The notes under the pieces were generated by a model. That model made no database searches. It was not told the DNA's origin and worked only from the letters and a program-made list of their open reading frames with translations. Below are positions 30,076 to 37,827 of a stretch of DNA of 64,000 bases, piece after piece; position 1 is the stretch's first letter, and the number at the start of each line of letters is the position of its first letter. This stretch comes from Ideonella sp. A 288 (lineage in GTDB: Bacteria; Pseudomonadota; Gammaproteobacteria; Burkholderiales; Burkholderiaceae_C), in NCBI RefSeq assembly GCF_002198735.1, contig NZ_MWLO01000134.1, positions 51,565-115,564 of the forward strand. Direction: 5' to 3'. Made by a program: the position numbers and the translations under genes.

Positions 30076-30151
30076 CTGGGGGACTCCCCTGGGGCGCGGG
30101 GGATACCCCGTCATCTGGGGGGGACTCCCCCTGGGTCACGGGGGGAGTTTT
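30076..30151. repeat. Two imperfect G/C-tract repeats (about 40-bp period)
   Basis: Two diverged units begin CTGGGGG at 30076 and 30115; each continues with GACTCCCC, TGGG and a CRCGGGGG block. Within the second, ACTCCCCC (30124-30131) pairs with GGGGGAGT (30141-30148) followed by TTTTC, a terminator shape on the plus strand although no plus-strand gene precedes it. The region separates the last pseudopilin gene from the Ig-like gene. The remainder of the 247-base gap shows nothing else. Confidence 0.6.
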
Positions 30152-30157
30152 CTTGCC

Positions 30158-30679
30158 TCAGGGGCGAGGCTGGACGCGTTCCGGGAACGCTGTGGAGGCG
30201 CCTGCCGGCGCGTCGATCACGAAGCGCCAGTCGCCCACGTGACGGGCATCCTCGAAGCCGCTCGCCCACGTCGGGAAGCCGCTGCGCCTCAGGGGTACGG
30301 CTTCGCCAAGGCTGTGGAACCCGATGATGCCAGTTCCCGAGCGGATGAGTCCCCATTCGGGCTTTCCGGTGAACGGGTCGGCGTAGACACGCCGCAGGTG
30401 GCGCATCGGAGTCGGATAGCGCCGATCGAGTGTCAGGTCCTCCAGCGAGGTGGGCAACTGGCCCGGTCCGTTCGGCGTGTTGCGGAGGTACGACTGCAGC
30501 GCGGCGCGCATCTCGGTGCCCACGGCCAGCAGTTCGGCCTCACGCGCGCGCTGAGCCTGGGTGGACCAGGCCTGGGCCGTCAGCATCGTGGTCGTCGCGA
30601 GCACGGCCACCAGCAGCAGCACGGCCAGCAATGCCAGGCCGCGCGATGCGGGCCCGCGCACATCAATCCGCTGGTGCAT
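30158..30679 (-). CDS. Pseudopilin-like protein lacking Glu5 (GspK-like N-terminus)
   Basis: 173 residues. The N-terminus reads MHQRIDVRGPASRG then LALLAVLLLVAVLATTTML, a prepilin-like leader and hydrophobic helix, but the position where class III signal peptides have Glu5 is Ala, as in the minor tip pseudopilin GspK. The rest (RAREAELLAVGTEMRAALQ, then a short globular part with RYPTPMRHLRRVYADPFTG) resembles T2SS minor pseudopilins; the ADPFTG block recurs in many. It overlaps the preceding pseudopilin gene by 17 bases and is last of the machine genes. A tip role is inferred. Confidence 0.72.
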   Translation of the reverse strand: MHQRIDVRGPASRGLALLAVLLLVAVLATTTMLTAQAWSTQAQRAREAELLAVGTEMRAALQSYLRNTPNGPGQLPTSLEDLTLDRRYPTPMRHLRRVYADPFTGKPEWGLIRSGTGIIGFHSLGEAVPLRRSGFPTWASGFEDARHVGDWRFVIDAPAGASTAFPERVQPRP

Positions 30680-31088
30680 CGGCAGCGACAACGCCTGCGG
30701 TCGACGCCGGGGCCGCGGGGCTTGCGGGCGCATCGGAGGGCCGCACGTCGTAGACCCGTCCCGCTTCACCCGGCGGTGGTGCCACGGTCTGCCAGTCGGT
30801 CGACTCGGTGACCGGGTTGACCGGCATGCTGCGCAGGTAGCGCTGGTCCACCAGTTCGCGCACCGAGTCGGGGTAGCGGCCGCGGTCGGCGTGGAACTGG
30901 TCGATGGCGGCACGGATCTGCAGCAGGTTGTGAGCGAGCACCTTGTCCTTGCTGCGGTCGAGCGCACCGAAGTAGCGCGGCGTGACCAGCAGCAGCAGCA
31001 GCGCGACGATGGCCAGCACCACCGACAGTTCGATCAGCGTGAAGCCGCCCATCGGGGGCGCTCGCGAGGGACGCATTGGACGCGTCAT
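30663..31088 (-). CDS. Type II secretion/type IV pilus-like pseudopilin
   Basis: 141 residues with the class III prepilin signal MGG|FTLIELSVVLAIVALLLL; the cleavage site Gly precedes Phe and Glu5 is present. After the helix, DKVLAHNLLQIRAAIDQF and HADRGRYPDSVRELVDQRYL match the GspG-type pseudopilin core. The C-terminus ends in an Ala/Pro-rich tail. ATG at 31088 is 7 bases past the upstream pseudopilin. The peptidase that would process it is not encoded in this window. Confidence 0.85.
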   Translation of the reverse strand: MTRPMRPSRAPPMGGFTLIELSVVLAIVALLLLLVTPRYFGALDRSKDKVLAHNLLQIRAAIDQFHADRGRYPDSVRELVDQRYLRSMPVNPVTESTDWQTVAPPPGEAGRVYDVRPSDAPASPAAPASTAGVVAADAPAD

Positions 31089-31095
31089 GTGAACG

Positions 31096-31593
31096 TTACC
31101 ATTGCCGGTAGGCGATGCCGTTGATGCCCACCCCCGGTGCGCGGGAATAGACGTCGAACACGTCTTCGCCGACGCGGGGCGCTTCGTGCGGGCTGAGGTA
31201 ACTGCGCAGGCCCCAGGTGTCCTCGTCGGGCACCTGCGCATCCTGCGCCATCGGATCGCGCGGGATGCGGCGCAGGAAGCGCATCGGCGCACCGTTCGGA
31301 TCGCGCTGGTTGGGCACGCCCTGCACCAGCGCGCGAAGCGACGGCGGATAGCCGCTGCGCAGTGCCCGGCGGTCCACCAGGCCTGCGTCGCTGGCCGCCT
31401 TGTAGGCGTCGATGCCGCGCCGGATTTCGCGCAGCGCACCGCGCAGGTCGGCCTCGCGCTGGCGGCGGATCGTCACCTCGGCCATCGGCAGCACCATGCT
31501 GGCCAGCACGCCGATGATGGCCACCGACACCAGCAGTTCGACCAGGGTGAAGCCTGCGGCTCGCCGAAGCGCGCGGGCGGCTGTCGGGGCCAT
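31096..31593 (-). CDS. Type II secretion/type IV pilus-like pseudopilin
   Basis: 165 residues. The prepilin signal is RRAAG|FTLVELLVSVAIIGVLASM, with Glu5, then READLRGALREIRRGIDAYK and a globular domain rich in Arg/Pro (NQRDPNGAPMRFLRRIPRDPM, ending in GINGIAYRQW). The RIPxDPM and YSRAPGVGxNG blocks are typical of a GspG-like family found in Burkholderiales T2SS-like operons. ATG at 31593 follows the secretin stop by four bases. Confidence 0.85.
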   Translation of the reverse strand: MAPTAARALRRAAGFTLVELLVSVAIIGVLASMVLPMAEVTIRRQREADLRGALREIRRGIDAYKAASDAGLVDRRALRSGYPPSLRALVQGVPNQRDPNGAPMRFLRRIPRDPMAQDAQVPDEDTWGLRSYLSPHEAPRVGEDVFDVYSRAPGVGINGIAYRQW

Positions 31594-31597
31594 GGCG

Positions 31598-33658
31598 TCA
31601 AGAACCCCCGGCGGCTGGCGGCTGCACTGGCGGTGCAAAGCCGGGTCTCACGGGAGGCGCGGCAGGTGCCGCTGGTGCCGCGGACGGCGCCTGCGACGCG
31701 GGTGGGCTGGACGCCGCGGCGGCGTCGGCGCCGGGGTTGATCACCAGCGACGGCGTCAGCGTGGAGGCGGGGCCTTGCGCTGCACCGGCAGGCCGGGGCG
31801 CCGCCAGTGACGGCATGGGCGCGGGCGCCGGGCGGCCCTCGGGCGACGACACCGGCGCGGTCGACACGCCACCGCGCACGCTGGCCTCGGTGCCCGAGGC
31901 CACGTCGCCATGGGCCACGTCGACGGGCCGGTGCCGCACGATGCGTGGCGTGATCGACAGCACGATCTCGGTCTTGGACCGGTTGCCCGAGTCGCTGCCG
32001 AACAGTTTCGACAGCACTGGCAACTGCCCGACGCCCGGCACGCGGTTGCCGGTGTTGCGTTCGCTGTCGCTGATCAGGCCCGCCAGCACCTGCGTCTCGC
32101 CGTCGCGAAGGCGCAGCACGGTCTGCGCGTTGCGGGTGCCGATCTGGTAGGCCAGCGACCCCTGCGGGCCCGCGATCTCGCGGACGATGTTGCTCACCTC
32201 GAGGTTGACGCGGATGCTCACCTCGCCCTCGGCGTACACCTGGGGCTCGACCTCGAGCTTCAGGCCGACGTCGATGTACTGCACTGAGCCGGTCACCACC
32301 GGCGCGCCGGATTGCACCGGGGTGACGGTGTTGACGATCACCGGCACCTTGTCGCCGATCAGCACCTTGGCCTTCTCGCGGCTGCGCGCGCGCAGGCGGG
32401 GGCTGGCCAGCAGGTTGGCGTCGGTGTCCTGCAGCTTGAGGTTCAGCGCCAGCGACAGACCGGGGCTGAGGACCAGGTCGTCCCGGCCCAGCGCGCGCAA
32501 CGCGCCCAGGGTGGCGCCGGTGCTGCTGGGCGTGCTCAGCGACACGCTGTCGGGCCAGCGCAGGCCCAGTGCGGTGAGGCGGTCGCGCGAGACCTCGAGC
32601 ACCTCCACCTCCAGCATCACCTCGGGCTCGACGCTCTCCTGCGACGCGATGATCTTCTGCGCCACGTCCAGCGTCTCGAGCGACTCGCGCAGCACGATGG
32701 CATTGGCGCGTTCGTCGACGACCACGTCGCGCACCTTCAGCAGCGTCTTCAGCACGTTCTGCACATGCTTGGCATCGGCGTTGCTGAGCAGGAAGGTGCG
32801 GACGTGCAGTTCCTGGTATTCGCGCTGCTTCTGCGCGGTGGCCGGGTACACGAGCACCGAGCTCGGCGTCAGCATGCGGCGGGCGAGCTGGTTCTGCACC
32901 AGCACCAGGTCGATGGCTTCCTCCAGCGGCACGTTGGTGACGAAGATCGTGGTGCGCAGGTCGGCGCGCACGTCCTTGTCGAACACGATGTTGATGCCGG
33001 TGCTGCGCGACAGCGCCTCGAACACCATCTTCAGGCCGGCCTCGCGGAACTGCAGCGACACCGGCTTGGCCATCGGCGAATCGGTCTTGCGGCGCGCCTC
33101 GGCCTCGCGGGCGTGGCGGGCCTCTTCGTCGCCCACGCGCTGCAGCAGCTGGGCCGCGCGCAGGTCGGCCGGGTCGGTGCGGGTGAGATCCTGGGCCAGG
33201 CGGCGCGCGGCGGCATGGTCGCGGCGCGCCAGCGCCTCCTCGGCGGCCTGCCACTGCTCGCCACGGCGCCGGTGCGCCTCGACCGCGAGCACGCCGCGCT
33301 GCGCGCCGGCATGGCTGGGCTGCCAGTCGAGCATGTCGCGATAGACCGCCAGTGCGGCGTCGTGTTCGCCCTTGCTGCGCAGGGCCTCGGCCCGTGCCGC
33401 CTGGCTGGCCAGCCACTGGTTGAGTTCGCGCAGGTAGGCCACGCGCAGCCGCGCGTTGGTGGGCTCCAGTTCGCTGCCCTGGCGCAGCAGGGCCAGTCCC
33501 TGGCGGCCCTGGCCGGTTTCGATCAGCCGCAGGCCTTCGTCGTGCAGCCGCATCGCGGTGCAGCCGGCCAGGGCCAGGGCCAGCAGCGGCATGGCGAGCG
33601 CGAACCAGGCGCCGCGGCGTCGGTGCGATCGGTGGTTGGTGTGGTCGTGGGTGGACAT
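31598..33658 (-). CDS. Secretin (GspD/MshL-like) lipoprotein with N-terminal repeat region
   Basis: 686-residue outer-membrane channel protein. The signal peptide ends in a lipobox with Cys33 (ALAGCTAM). Residues about 35-190 form Ala/Arg-rich helical repeats of TPR type (EPTNARLRVAYLRELNQWL, HDAALAVYRDMLDWQPSHAG). A short secretin N-domain follows (VSLQFREAGLKMVFEALSR), one N1-like domain, then the secretin barrel (LASPRLRARSREKAKVLIGDK, VPGVGQLPVLSKLFGS) and a disordered Pro/Ala tail of about 120 residues. It starts immediately after the GspC/PilP-like gene with no spacer. The lipidated TPR front may replace a separate pilotin. Confidence 0.9.
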   Translation of the reverse strand: MSTHDHTNHRSHRRRGAWFALAMPLLALALAGCTAMRLHDEGLRLIETGQGRQGLALLRQGSELEPTNARLRVAYLRELNQWLASQAARAEALRSKGEHDAALAVYRDMLDWQPSHAGAQRGVLAVEAHRRRGEQWQAAEEALARRDHAAARRLAQDLTRTDPADLRAAQLLQRVGDEEARHAREAEARRKTDSPMAKPVSLQFREAGLKMVFEALSRSTGINIVFDKDVRADLRTTIFVTNVPLEEAIDLVLVQNQLARRMLTPSSVLVYPATAQKQREYQELHVRTFLLSNADAKHVQNVLKTLLKVRDVVVDERANAIVLRESLETLDVAQKIIASQESVEPEVMLEVEVLEVSRDRLTALGLRWPDSVSLSTPSSTGATLGALRALGRDDLVLSPGLSLALNLKLQDTDANLLASPRLRARSREKAKVLIGDKVPVIVNTVTPVQSGAPVVTGSVQYIDVGLKLEVEPQVYAEGEVSIRVNLEVSNIVREIAGPQGSLAYQIGTRNAQTVLRLRDGETQVLAGLISDSERNTGNRVPGVGQLPVLSKLFGSDSGNRSKTEIVLSITPRIVRHRPVDVAHGDVASGTEASVRGGVSTAPVSSPEGRPAPAPMPSLAAPRPAGAAQGPASTLTPSLVINPGADAAAASSPPASQAPSAAPAAPAAPPVRPGFAPPVQPPAAGGS

Positions 33659-34186
33659 TCAGCCCCCTGGCGGTGCGGTGGTGATCGGGATCTCCAGTCG
33701 GCGCTGTTCGGGCAGCACGGTGACGATGATCTTGTCGGGCTTGATCTCGTCGACGCGGAAGCGGCCGTCGATGAGGTCGCCGGCCCGGGCCTGGATCAGC
33801 CGGTCGGCGAGCGAGAAGAAGACATGTGGCGTCGGCGTGCCGGTCTTGACCACGCCCAGCAGTTGCAGCGGCGGTCCGGCGGGGGCCGCCGGTGCAGATG
33901 GCGCCGCCGCCACCGCCGGCGGCGGAGGCGGCGGCACGGCCACGGCATCCATCACGCCGCGCCCGGCCGTCGGGTCGAGCGGTTCTCGGTTCAGCAGCCG
34001 GGCCGACGCTGCGTCGTCAATGGCCGTGTGGGCAGGGCCCGTCGATGGCCGCGAGGCTCTGGCGATCGCCACCGGCTCGACCGGTTCGGCCGCCCGGCCG
34101 CCGTCGTCGGTCCACAGGGCCACCACGGTCCACGCGGCCGTGGCGGCCAACGCGGCCCACCACAAGGGGCGCACCCGCCCGGTCAT
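33659..34186 (-). CDS. GspC/PilP-like inner-membrane connector
   Basis: 175 residues: one N-terminal membrane helix (LWWAALAATAAWTVVALW), a long Ala/Pro-rich periplasmic linker with a run of prolines, and a C-terminal beta domain (LQLLGVVKTGTPTPHVFFSLADRL ... GDLIDGRFRVDEIKPDKIIV) shaped like the homology region of GspC or PilP, which contacts the secretin. The ATG overlaps the stop of the PilO-like gene (ATGA) and its stop abuts the secretin start. Assignment rests on topology, the domain pattern and position, as sequence identity in this family is low. Confidence 0.72.
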   Translation of the reverse strand: MTGRVRPLWWAALAATAAWTVVALWTDDGGRAAEPVEPVAIARASRPSTGPAHTAIDDAASARLLNREPLDPTAGRGVMDAVAVPPPPPPAVAAAPSAPAAPAGPPLQLLGVVKTGTPTPHVFFSLADRLIQARAGDLIDGRFRVDEIKPDKIIVTVLPEQRRLEIPITTAPPGG

Positions 34187-34755
34187 GGCTGCCTCCGGTG
34201 GTACAGCACGATGCGCAGCCGGGCCTGCGTCTTGTCGTCGCCCTCGACCTCGCTGCGCGACCACGAGGCCTGCGCCACGGTGGCGTGCGGCAGCCGGTTG
34301 AGCAGGTCGATCATCAGCGCACGCCAGGGCTCGTAGGCATGGTCGGCACCGATCGTGATCTCCAGCCGCTCGATGCCCTCGGAGCGCCGCTCGAGCAGGC
34401 GGTACTGCATCGGCGCCGCGATCAGCCCGTGCGCGCGGGCCAGCGACAGCACCAGCGCCACATCGTCGGGGCGCTGCGCGGCAGATGGCAGTCGCTGCAG
34501 CACGGCCTGCGCCGGGGTCTGCGTCGCGACCGGGCGTGTGGTGCGCGCGGTTGCCGCAGCCGCCAGGGCGTCGCGCAGGCGGGCCTCTTCGGCCTGCAGC
34601 GAGCCGGTGTCATGCACGGCCCCTGCTGCCACGGCCAGCGCCAGGACGGCCAGGCCCAGTGCCAAGAGACCCGGCGTGCCGAGGCGATCGCGCCAGCGCC
34701 AGACCTGGCGGCGCATCAGGCGGCGGCCTGCGTCGGCGAGGTGCTGCCCGCTCAT
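34183..34755 (-). CDS. PilO/GspM-like inner-membrane protein
   Basis: 190 residues with a short cytoplasmic N-terminus, one membrane helix (LLALGLAVLALAVAAGAV), a coiled-coil (SLQAEEARLRDALAAAA) and a ferredoxin-like periplasmic domain with LEITIGADHAYEPWRALMIDLLNRLPHATV. This is the topology of PilO/GspM, which dimerises with PilN/GspL in the inner-membrane platform. The ATG overlaps the upstream stop (ATGA). Assignment is by architecture and position. Confidence 0.72.
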   Translation of the reverse strand: MSGQHLADAGRRLMRRQVWRWRDRLGTPGLLALGLAVLALAVAAGAVHDTGSLQAEEARLRDALAAAATARTTRPVATQTPAQAVLQRLPSAAQRPDDVALVLSLARAHGLIAAPMQYRLLERRSEGIERLEITIGADHAYEPWRALMIDLLNRLPHATVAQASWSRSEVEGDDKTQARLRIVLYHRRQP

Positions 34756-35360
34756 TTCGACGGCTCTGCTGCAGCGCCCGCGGGCGGCACCTCGGCCGCG
34801 TCCGTGCGCGACCACCGCGCAGCGATTCGGAATCGCGTGGGCAGTTGCTTCGCCTCGGCGGTCGGCTCGTGCGACAGCAACTGCACGCCTTCCAGCACGG
34901 CGCCATCGGCCAGGCGCCGAGCGTAGGCCAGCGCCGCCTCGGGCGTGCTGGCCTGGCCGCCGATCAGCAGCGAGCCGGCCGTGGCGTCGGGCTCGAGCTG
35001 GGTGAGGGCGATGTCGCGCTGCCCCTGTTGGGCCAGGTGGGTCAGCAAGGCGCCCCAGGCGACCCCGAGTTCCTGCGCGCTGAGCAGAGCGTCGCGCTCC
35101 AATGACAGGTCTTGCGGTGTGGGTGGGGCGGCGCGTGCGGCGCGCGCCGGCGCCTGCCGCGACAGACGAGCGGCCAGTTCGTCGACCTGCCGGCCCTGCT
35201 GCCGCCAGCCCGAGACCGCCGAGGCCGCCAGGACGCAGGCCACGACCGCGAGTGCGCAGGCGCCCCAGGCCCAGGCACCCCAGGCCGGCCGGGCGACGAA
35301 GTCCAGCGCGCGCGGCAGGTCGGTGCCCAGGCGGGCCGGCGTGGCGGCGCGACGCGTCAT
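34752..35360 (-). CDS. PilN/GspL-C-terminal-like inner-membrane protein
   Basis: 202 residues. The N-terminus MTRRAATPARLGTDLPRALDFV resembles the PilN peptide that docks into PilM; a membrane helix (GAWAWGACALAVVACVLAA), a coiled-coil (QQGRQVDELAARLSRQ) and a periplasmic domain with a ferredoxin-like pattern (ALTQLEPDATAGSLLIGGQAS, ALAYARRLADG) follow. The ATG overlaps the PilM-like stop (ATGA). It and the next gene would form the PilN-PilO pair of the assembly platform. Confidence 0.72.
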   Translation of the reverse strand: MTRRAATPARLGTDLPRALDFVARPAWGAWAWGACALAVVACVLAASAVSGWRQQGRQVDELAARLSRQAPARAARAAPPTPQDLSLERDALLSAQELGVAWGALLTHLAQQGQRDIALTQLEPDATAGSLLIGGQASTPEAALAYARRLADGAVLEGVQLLSHEPTAEAKQLPTRFRIAARWSRTDAAEVPPAGAAAEPSK

Positions 35361-36127
35361 GGCCGGCCTGCCCTCGATGTCGCCACCGGCGTCCAGCCCG
35401 GCAGCGGGGCCTGCCCCGGTGGCGTGGCCGCCCAGCGCATGCCGTCGGCGAGCACGGTGCCGTGGAAGTGGCTGAGTGCCGCGGCGCGCTCGCCGACCGC
35501 GGCGTCGAAGGGCCTCAGTTCGTTGGACATGGCCACCCAGCTGCCGTTCCGCCGGCAGGCCAGCAGCACGCCGGCCCCATGGGGCAGGGCCAGCACGCCG
35601 TCGCGGGGCCAGCGGCGGCGATCGCCCAGGTAGCCCTGCGCCGCCGGGCGCAGCGAGGTCAGCGCGAGCCCGTGGGCCATGGCCGATTCGGCCAGGCCCG
35701 TGCAAAGGGCCACGGGCAGGCATGACACCCACAGTGAGCGACCATCGGGCTGCGGCAGAGAGCACAGCGCCAGCGTGCCGGCGGGCGCGCCCAGCGCCTG
35801 GGCGAAGAAGCCGCGGACCGATTCCGCGATGGCCCGATGCCCCATGGCGTCGAAGGCCCCGCGCAGGCAGGCGTGCTGCACCCAGGCGTCGTCGATCTCG
35901 AGTAGCAGGCTTGTCGGCCATGGCGCACCGAGTTCGTCCACCGATGCCCGCGCCGCCGCCAGGGCCTCGTGCAAGGCGGCCGGGGCGCCGTCGCGCGACG
36001 TGGGCGCCGGGTATTCGGCCTGCCAGAGGGGACGGCCACGCCGCCACGGCAGCCGGCTGCGCAGCGTGACGACCTGGCCCGACGGGCCGATCGTGGCCTC
36101 AAGCCGCGTCGTCCAGCGAGGTGACAC
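35357..36127 (-). CDS. PilM/GspL-N-terminal-like cytoplasmic protein (degenerate)
   Basis: 256 residues without membrane segments. Position between the GspE-like ATPase and the PilN-like gene, and its length, point to the actin-like PilM or the cytoplasmic half of GspL that bridges ATPase and platform. The sequence is weakly conserved: I do not see a convincing actin-like phosphate loop, though LLLEIDDAWVQHACLRGAF and ALTSLRPAAQGYLGD resemble the fold. ATG at 36127 overlaps the end of gspE by 29 bases; a later start is possible. Confidence 0.55.
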   Translation of the reverse strand: MSPRWTTRLEATIGPSGQVVTLRSRLPWRRGRPLWQAEYPAPTSRDGAPAALHEALAAARASVDELGAPWPTSLLLEIDDAWVQHACLRGAFDAMGHRAIAESVRGFFAQALGAPAGTLALCSLPQPDGRSLWVSCLPVALCTGLAESAMAHGLALTSLRPAAQGYLGDRRRWPRDGVLALPHGAGVLLACRRNGSWVAMSNELRPFDAAVGERAAALSHFHGTVLADGMRWAATPPGQAPLPGWTPVATSRAGRP

Positions 36128-37820
36128 GGTTGATTTCCTCCAGCGTGGTGAGCCCGTCGGCGACCAGGTCGAGCGCGGTGTCGCGCAGCGAGTGCATGCC
36201 CAGTTGCCGGGCTGCCGCCCGGATCGTGCGCAGCGGCGCGCGCTGGCTGATGAGCGCGCGCATCTCGTCGTCGATGGCCAGCGTCTCCACCACCGCGCGG
36301 CGCTGGCGGAAGCCGGTGCCGCGGCAGTGGGCGCATCCCAGCCCGCGCATCAGGCGCCGGCTGCGTGGCCAGTCGGGCGCCAGTCCGCTGTGCTGCAGCT
36401 GGACCTCGTCGGGCACGAAGGGTGTCGCGCAGTCCGGGCAGTTCAGCCGCACCAGCCGCTGCGCGAGCACGCCGTTCAGCGCCGCGGCCAGGTTGTAGGC
36501 GTCGGTGCCCATCGAGGTGAGGCGGCCCACGACGTCGATGACGTTGTTGGCGTGCACGGTGGCGAAGACCTGGTGGCCCGTGAGCGCCGCCTGCACCGCG
36601 ATGGTGGCGGTGTCGGCATCGCGGATCTCGCCCACCATGATCTTGTCGGGGTCGTGGCGCAGGATCGACCGCAGGCCGCGCGCGAAGGTCAGGCCCTTGG
36701 CCTCGTTGACCGGGATCTGCAGCACGCCCTTGAGTTCGTACTCGACGGGGTCTTCGACGGTGACGATCTTCTCGAGACCATCGTTGATTTCCTGCAGCAG
36801 CGCGTACAGCGTGGTCGTCTTGCCGCTGCCGGTGGGGCCGGTGACCAGGAACAGGCCGTGCGGCCGGTTGGCCATGCGGCGGGCGAAGGCCGCGTCGCGG
36901 GGCTCCAGGCCCAGGGTCTCGATGCTCAGGGTGTCGCGGCCGGCGGCCAGCGCGCGGCGGTCCAGCACGCGCAGCACGGCGTCCTCGCCATGCAGGCTGG
37001 GCATGATCGACACGCGCAGCGCGATGCTGCGGTCGCCCAGGGCCACGGTCAGGCGGCCGTCCTGCGGCACGCGCTGCTCGGCGATGTCCAGTTCCGACAG
37101 CACCTTGAGCCGCGAGATGAACTGCGCCGCCGCCGCCTTGCCGTCGACGCGCTGCACCGTGTTGAGCACGCCGTCGAGCCGGTAGCGCACGGTCAGCCCG
37201 TCGGCGTCGGTCTCGATGTGGATGTCGCTGGCATCGACGTTGAGCGCATCGATCAGCGTGCCGTTGACCAGCCGCACGATCGGGCTGTCGGCCGCATAGA
37301 GGTCGGCCATGGTCAGCGACAGGCCCGCCTCGCCTCGCCGTGCCTCGTCGGCCGCGCCACCGCCGGTGCCGGCGCTGACGCGCACGTCGCGCTCGCGGCG
37401 GCGCAGGTAGGCCGACAGCGCGTCGCGGCCGACCACGGCCCAGTGCACCGGCCAGCGGGGGTGCTGCAGCAGGCGCTGCTCGATCCACAGCCGCAGCGAT
37501 TCGTTGAGCGGGTCGGTGACGGCGATCAGGCAGGGCTCGCCCGGCCGCTGCAAGGCCACGCACAAGCGACCGCTGGCCTCGACGAAGGGCACCAGGTCCA
37601 TGTCCATGTCGAGCCGCTCGATCGCGTCGGCCGGCAGCCAGTCCAGGCCCTGGGACCGCGCGACCAGCGCGCCGGCCTGGTCGGCATCCGCCGTCGGGCC
37701 GGTGACCAGCGCATCGAGGTAGGACGCGCGGCCTTCCTGGCGGGCGCGCTGGCGCGCCTGCTCCACCGCGACGTGGTCGGGTGGCTCGGCTGCGGCAAGG
37801 AACGTATCGGCGGCGCCCAT
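36099..37820 (-). CDS. gspE: Type II secretion/type IV pilus assembly ATPase
   Basis: 573-residue GspE/PilB-family ATPase that powers pseudopilus assembly. The N-terminal N1E-type domain precedes an N2 domain (SPIVRLVNGTLIDALNVDASDIHIE), Walker [16 protein letters not shown], the Asp box VEDPVEYE, Walker B GEIRDADTATI and the His box TGHQVFATVHAN. The zinc tetracysteine is complete: CPDC and CAHC. It begins 7 bases after the gspF stop. No PilT-like retraction ATPase is encoded nearby, favouring a secretion or non-retracting system. Confidence 0.93.
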   Translation of the reverse strand: MGAADTFLAAAEPPDHVAVEQARQRARQEGRASYLDALVTGPTADADQAGALVARSQGLDWLPADAIERLDMDMDLVPFVEASGRLCVALQRPGEPCLIAVTDPLNESLRLWIEQRLLQHPRWPVHWAVVGRDALSAYLRRRERDVRVSAGTGGGAADEARRGEAGLSLTMADLYAADSPIVRLVNGTLIDALNVDASDIHIETDADGLTVRYRLDGVLNTVQRVDGKAAAAQFISRLKVLSELDIAEQRVPQDGRLTVALGDRSIALRVSIMPSLHGEDAVLRVLDRRALAAGRDTLSIETLGLEPRDAAFARRMANRPHGLFLVTGPTGSGKTTTLYALLQEINDGLEKIVTVEDPVEYELKGVLQIPVNEAKGLTFARGLRSILRHDPDKIMVGEIRDADTATIAVQAALTGHQVFATVHANNVIDVVGRLTSMGTDAYNLAAALNGVLAQRLVRLNCPDCATPFVPDEVQLQHSGLAPDWPRSRRLMRGLGCAHCRGTGFRQRRAVVETLAIDDEMRALISQRAPLRTIRAAARQLGMHSLRDTALDLVADGLTTLEEINRVTSLDDAA

Positions 37821-37827
37821 GGTCGGT

